Positions 25,786 through 29,520 of a stretch of DNA of 29,520 nt are shown here, piece by piece. This DNA is from Sphaerosporella brunnea (Eukaryota > Ascomycota > Pezizomycetes > Pezizales > Pyronemataceae): assembly GCA_008704415.1 (NCBI GenBank), contig VXIS01000455.1:1-29520 (forward strand), read 5' to 3'. Made by a program: the position numbers and the translations under genes. The stretch's first letter is position 1. Every line of letters begins with the position of its first letter. The notes beneath the pieces are model-generated. The model was not told the origin of the DNA. It saw nothing but the letters and a program-made list of their open reading frames with translations, and did no database searches.

Positions 25786-27237
25786 ATGGCGACCCCTGCC
25801 CCGCCGTTAGCTGATGCCCTGGCGGCATTCGACTCTCTCAGCCCAGCCGAGAGAAAAACCTATCTCACAGAACTCTCGAAACGATTCCGCTCTTCCGACT
25901 GGCGCTATATCCGCAAAATGGTCTCCGCGAGGGAAGCTTCTCCCAAAGATCTTTCGCAGATCCTTCCTATAGAGCTTGTTACCCAAATATTTGAATATCT
26001 CATGCCCCGTGAGCTGGCTCCCTGCCTACTGGTCAACAAGAATTGGAATGCTCTTCTTAAGGAGGAGCATATTTGCAGAGCGATAGTCCAACGGTGGTAT
26101 CCTGACGAATCGCAACGAGCGACGCAGAGGCCATGGAAGTGGATACTGGAGAACGCAGTGTCTCGGGAGATTGCAATCCTCAGAGCGAGGCCCTCGTCCA
26201 TGGTCGTGTTGCCGAAAGGGATATCGTCAACCGGTGTCTCATTTATGGATCGACGAATGGCTGCTATACACTCGAAAAATCCGGGCTTTGTATTCGTTTA
26301 CGATCTGTCGTCCTGCACCTTCATCAAGGAACGTTTAACTACGCCGGACCGCTCCACTCTGAGTGATGTATGGTTGATGAAGGACTTTGTGGTGGCGAGA
26401 ACACAGTGTTCCACTACGATTTATGTGTGGAACCTTGAGACATCAGAACTCAGGACCGTTCGATTACCCAATACCGACCTTCGCACTTTTGAGGTTGATG
26501 GGAACAGCTTTGTTGCCTTATTTTACGGCTCAGCCGATTTTTTCCTGTACGATGCCACCACCAACACATCCAGAATGATAAGCTGTGTCGAAGACCGGCA
26601 GATCACCTCAATTATTCTGGATATGCAAAACAAACGAATCACCGCTGTCGCAATTAATGAGAGCACTGGAAATGTTTTTGGCGCGTGCGCCAAAACATAT
26701 GCCACAACTGGAGAGTTGCTGAAAGTTTGTAGCGGTACATTCATCGGTACAGTTGACGTGCCTTTCTTTGACAACTCAAACCTTCGCTGGGGCGAAGATT
26801 TGTACTTACTTTCAATGGCCTGGTATCAGCCATTGGAAGGTTCACTTCACTATGATGGGGGACATGCACATGCCTTGCTCTTTGACAAAAAGACATGCTG
26901 CTTTATCAAGCAACGTTTATGGTACAAGGATATGGATCAAAGCCCAGATTTTTTCTACACATACGAGGGTACAGTATATGGATCCATGCCAAATGGCATG
27001 GTTGTTGCCATGCATGTGCCTATGGACGGCAAAGGCTATTTCAATCCTGTGGAGACGTCAATCATAAACAGGGGAATGGGTTATCGTTTACACCCAGTTT
27101 ACATTGTTCCGGATTCGCATGGTAGTATGGTGGTGTGCCTCCGCGAATGTTTTCCCGGCGAATATTCCCTCGTTCTTTATGTGTACAAAGGGCTGCATGA
27201 GATTCGGGAGGGATTTGCAAATGGTGAAGGTATCTAG
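25786..27237 (+). CDS. F-box protein, predicted SCF ubiquitin-ligase substrate receptor
   Basis: Single exon, 483 aa, ATG in CAGCAATGGC. The N-terminal 50 residues are helical (LSPAERKTYLTELSKRF). The F-box spans about residues 57-105: LSQILPIELVTQIFEYLMP, then ELAPCLLVNKNWNALL and CRAIVQRWYP. The remaining 350 residues are beta-rich with recurring hydrophobic/aromatic stretches (GFVFVYDLSSCTF, TTIYVWNLETSELRTVRLPN, DFFLYDATTNTSRMI), suggesting a propeller-like substrate-binding region, although no classical WD40 signature is obvious. F-box proteins link substrates to Skp1-Cullin ligases; the substrate is unknown. Fungi have many such lineage-specific genes. The gene lies just downstream of a MITE and just upstream of a small LINE insertion. 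Confidence 0.88.
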   Translation: MATPAPPLADALAAFDSLSPAERKTYLTELSKRFRSSDWRYIRKMVSAREASPKDLSQILPIELVTQIFEYLMPRELAPCLLVNKNWNALLKEEHICRAIVQRWYPDESQRATQRPWKWILENAVSREIAILRARPSSMVVLPKGISSTGVSFMDRRMAAIHSKNPGFVFVYDLSSCTFIKERLTTPDRSTLSDVWLMKDFVVARTQCSTTIYVWNLETSELRTVRLPNTDLRTFEVDGNSFVALFYGSADFFLYDATTNTSRMISCVEDRQITSIILDMQNKRITAVAINESTGNVFGACAKTYATTGELLKVCSGTFIGTVDVPFFDNSNLRWGEDLYLLSMAWYQPLEGSLHYDGGHAHALLFDKKTCCFIKQRLWYKDMDQSPDFFYTYEGTVYGSMPNGMVVAMHVPMDGKGYFNPVETSIINRGMGYRLHPVYIVPDSHGSMVVCLRECFPGEYSLVLYVYKGLHEIREGFANGEGI

Positions 27238-27653
27238 TTAATAGCAGGAAGATGTCACCAAGGATCCATTCCCACAGAAAATAGTGCAGTTTTCTGTGGA
27301 TTTTGGACTATTGGGTATCTACTCTACTATGTACGTATCATGATTTTGTTTTTGTTTTGTTTTAAATCATACAGCGTACACGAGGACGTTAGTCCAAGTG
27401 CCTCCTATCTTGCGAGTCGGAGTGAGGCTAGTACGTATCATGATGGGAAATTGTTGTTGCCGGTGGAGGGGTTGAACGAGTGATTCAGAGTGAGGCGCTC
27501 AAACTAGTATGGAATCCGCTTTTGGCCTAGTGTGGCTTGCTGATAACGCGACCAGCCTTGTAGCCAACAGCTTCGTGAACGCGCCGAACCACACCGTCCC
27601 GCAACTGTAACCCACCGCCTCCGCCGCTGCTTTGACACCATCCACGCGAACCA
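27238..27653. other. Intergenic between F-box and SWI/SNF subunit genes
   Basis: It holds the F-box 3' UTR, the LINE-tail insertion at 27331-27444 and the promoter/leader of the next gene. No further gene is seen. Confidence 0.5.
27331..27444 (-). mobile_element. Very short LINE tail (86 bp) with 14-bp target-site duplication
   Basis: GTACGTATCATGAT occurs at 27331-27344 and exactly 100 bp later at 27431-27444. The 86 bp between begin T-rich on the plus strand. Read on the minus strand they end GTATGATTTAAAACAAAAC, closely matching the tail of the other two related insertions (TATGATTAAAACAAAA). It is 5'-truncated, non-coding and in minus orientation. The upstream part does not visibly match the other copies, so it may come from a related LINE family. 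Confidence 0.75.
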
Positions 27654-29263
27654 ATGGATCCGATGCGAGGAACCCCCGTCCAAATGCGCCTCCCGCCAGG
27701 CTACCCGCAGCCGGGCCAACCGACTCACTCTCCCGCGCCGCCGCCGCAGCAAGCCAGTCGCGGTCCGGGCCCGATGATCCGCCAACAGGGACCGCACCCC
27801 CAAATGTCGCAAGCGCAGCTCGCGCAGCAGCATCAAGTTGCGCTCGCGGAACGCGAGTTGGCTAAACGTCGCGCACGCAAACCCACAGACAAGGCCATCC
27901 CCGAGGGTGTCGAGGAGATTGTGCCAAATGCGAGGGTGTATCGGGAACTCCGGGAGATGGAGCGGAGATACGACGCCGCGATAATGCGGAAACGTCTCGA
28001 TATTCAGGACTCGGCCAATCGGAATGTCAAGGTATTCCCCCAATCTCTGTCTCCTCCTCGCCCGTCGTCACGGCACTAACGGTGGGTCAGAACACCAAGA
28101 CTCTGCGCATATTCATCTCTAATACCGCCAAAGACCAGCCATGGCAAATGCTGAAGCGTCCCCTGGACGAGAATGCCTTCGACTTCGACACCGGCCAGAT
28201 CCCCACGTTCCGGGTCAAGATTGAGGGACGACTCCTTGATGATGAAGAAGGCGAGGCGGCGGAGTTGGATCCGGACTCTGATCTCAGTCTCGCGCAGAAC
28301 CCATCGCCAGCCCGGCTGCCAAAGCGAAAATTCTCGCATTTTTTCAAGAGCATTGTCATTGAGCTCGAGCGATCGCGGGAATTACACCCTGACGGTGGTA
28401 CCATCGAGTGGCGAAAGCAATCGCCCAATACCCAGCCCGCTACAAACGCGCTTGGTATGAATGGACCGCAGGAATTCGATGGCTTCGAGTTTGAGCGGAA
28501 GGGGGAGGAGAATATCAATTGCATGATCAAATTGACCCGCGATGAGGCGCCGGACAGGTTCCGTCTTTCGCCGGTCCTTGCGGATCTGCTAGATACGAAG
28601 GAAGATACACGCGCGGGTATCGTCATGAAGATGTGGGAATATGTGCGCGCCAATGGCCTCCAGGATCCCGATGAGAAGCGTACGATCAATTGCGATGAGC
28701 GGCTGCGTCAGGTAAATACACCCCTCCCCTATCTCTATGCGACGGCTAATAGAATTCAGATCTTCAGCGTGGACCGCCTCTACTTCCCCCAAATTCCTGA
28801 GCTCACCCTCTCCCACATCCTCCCCCTAGAACCCATCACAATAAGCTATCAAATCCGCTGCGACGTCGCGGCGTCGATGTCGCCGCAGGTTCACGACATC
28901 ACCGTCTTTGTCGATGACCCCATCCGCCAACAAATGCAGGCCGTCGTCCAGTCGCCTTCCTACACCTCGACTCTGCGCGAGATCGTTACAATCGACGACC
29001 AAATTGCCGTGCTGGTCCAGGCTATCAACCACTCGAAGGCCAAGCGCGACTTTTGGAAGTCCATGGCTGAGGATCCCGCGGAATTTGTGAAGAGGTGGGT
29101 TAGCAGTCAGAAGAGGGATTTAGACACCCTTTGCGGAGAGGCTCTCAGTAGGGCGGTTGAGGAGGATGAAGTTCGGAAGGCCGTGCAGTGGAAGGATAGA
29201 GTCGCCGAGAGCGTGTATATGCTGTTGTCGAAACCTCAGCCGCAGCTGCAGCAGAGAACCTAG
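27654..29263 (+). CDS. SWIB-domain SWI/SNF (or RSC) complex subunit, BAF60/Swp73/Rsc6 family
   Basis: Three exons: 27654-28031, 28091-28711, 28760-29263 (500 aa). Intron 1 is 59 nt with a CACTAACG branch site. Intron 2 is 48 nt, a multiple of three with no stop, so it is easily missed. The ATG lies in GAACCAATGG. Residues 1-75 are Pro/Gln-rich. A basic helical segment follows (ERELAKRRARKPTDKAIPEG, YRELREMERRYD). The SWIB domain is at about 285-360: FRLSPVLADLLDTKEDTR, VMKMWEYVRANGLQDP, then NCDERLRQIFSVDRLYFPQI after intron 2 is removed. The C-terminus is helical (FVKRWVSSQKRDLDTL). This family forms the non-catalytic core of SWI/SNF-type chromatin remodellers in the nucleus. Which paralogue (SWI/SNF or RSC) cannot be told from this sequence alone. 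Confidence 0.93.
28712..28759 (+). other. 48-nt in-frame intron of the SWIB-domain gene
   Basis: It starts GTAAAT, has GGCTAATAG as branch region and ends GAATTCAG. It adds 16 stop-free codons if retained, in the middle of the SWIB domain. Removing it restores the family-typical LRQIF sequence, so it is very probably a real intron. Confidence 0.85.
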
Positions 29264-29520
29264 TGGGCTAGGTAGGGTGCGAAAATGGGTTGTAATCGGA
29301 TTAAAGGGGGTTTGAGCGCTCATCTCTATTTCGGTGGCATTTTGCAACAAGTGTTCGTCTGTTCAGTTCATCTTTTTTTTGTGTGTCGTGGATCGCGAGT
29401 AGAATGTGGCCATCACGCATCGCATCACTGAGTCTCATTCGGACCGGGCATGATCAGATCATCGCTTCGGCACGACATCGGCATCTCCCGCCGCCAAAAT
29501 CCTTCACACATCCAATAATG
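29264..29520. other. Right edge: 3' flank of the SWIB-domain gene
   Basis: This is probably 3' UTR and terminator, with a T run at 29372-29379. No gene start is recognised before the window ends. Confidence 0.5.

Noticed and set aside
27504..28043. 179-codon frame (-)
   Set aside because: Antisense to exon 1 of the SWIB-domain gene, Arg-rich from reversed Pro/Gln codons.

Overview
The window looks like nuclear DNA of a filamentous ascomycete (Pezizomycotina). Its genes have short GT-AG introns of 39-70 nt with CTAAC/CTGAC-like branch sites. The recognisable products are fungal or general eukaryotic proteins, and the mobile DNA (a piggyBac-type DNA transposon, LINE tails, a TA-flanked foldback MITE) is typical of such genomes. 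I cannot name the species. I found no tRNA, rRNA or CRISPR array.

Left third (1-8.5 kb), mobile DNA. After about 1.3 kb of mostly non-genic sequence, positions 1316-8492 are bounded by ~75-bp terminal inverted repeats and enclose an apparently intact piggyBac-type transposase (4116-6380, +). Divergent from it is a small two-exon gene (3391-3772, -) that only appears once a 52-nt intron is removed. The arms carry related repeat units in opposite orientation: two on the left and ten on the right. The right array is expanded by GAGCGTG heptamer tracts. An 80-bp minisatellite, an 18-bp minisatellite and smaller repeats fill the rest.

Middle (9.5-19.8 kb), a gene block. It holds a very acidic protein of unknown function (9569-12467, -), a five-exon NRDE2-family gene divergent from it (13077-16802, +; exosome/MTR4-linked nuclear RNA factor), and a single-exon fungal protein with a possible zinc site (17590-19815, +).

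Right part (19.8-29.5 kb), genes among retroposon debris. Genes are a VHS/GAT-domain trafficking protein (22284-23505, -), an F-box protein (25786-27237, +) and a three-exon SWIB-domain SWI/SNF subunit of the BAF60/Swp73/Rsc6 family (27654-29263, +). Between them lie four 5'-truncated LINE-type insertions. Each has an exact 13-15 bp target-site duplication and an A-rich tail, and three share a related 3' end. A 423-bp TA-flanked MITE lies about 260 bp upstream of the F-box gene.

The host genes do not form a pathway; they look like housekeeping genes (RNA surveillance, chromatin remodelling, vesicle sorting, protein turnover). The most unusual parts are the large piggyBac-type element with its spliced accessory gene and mirrored repeat arms, and the cluster of target-primed insertions.
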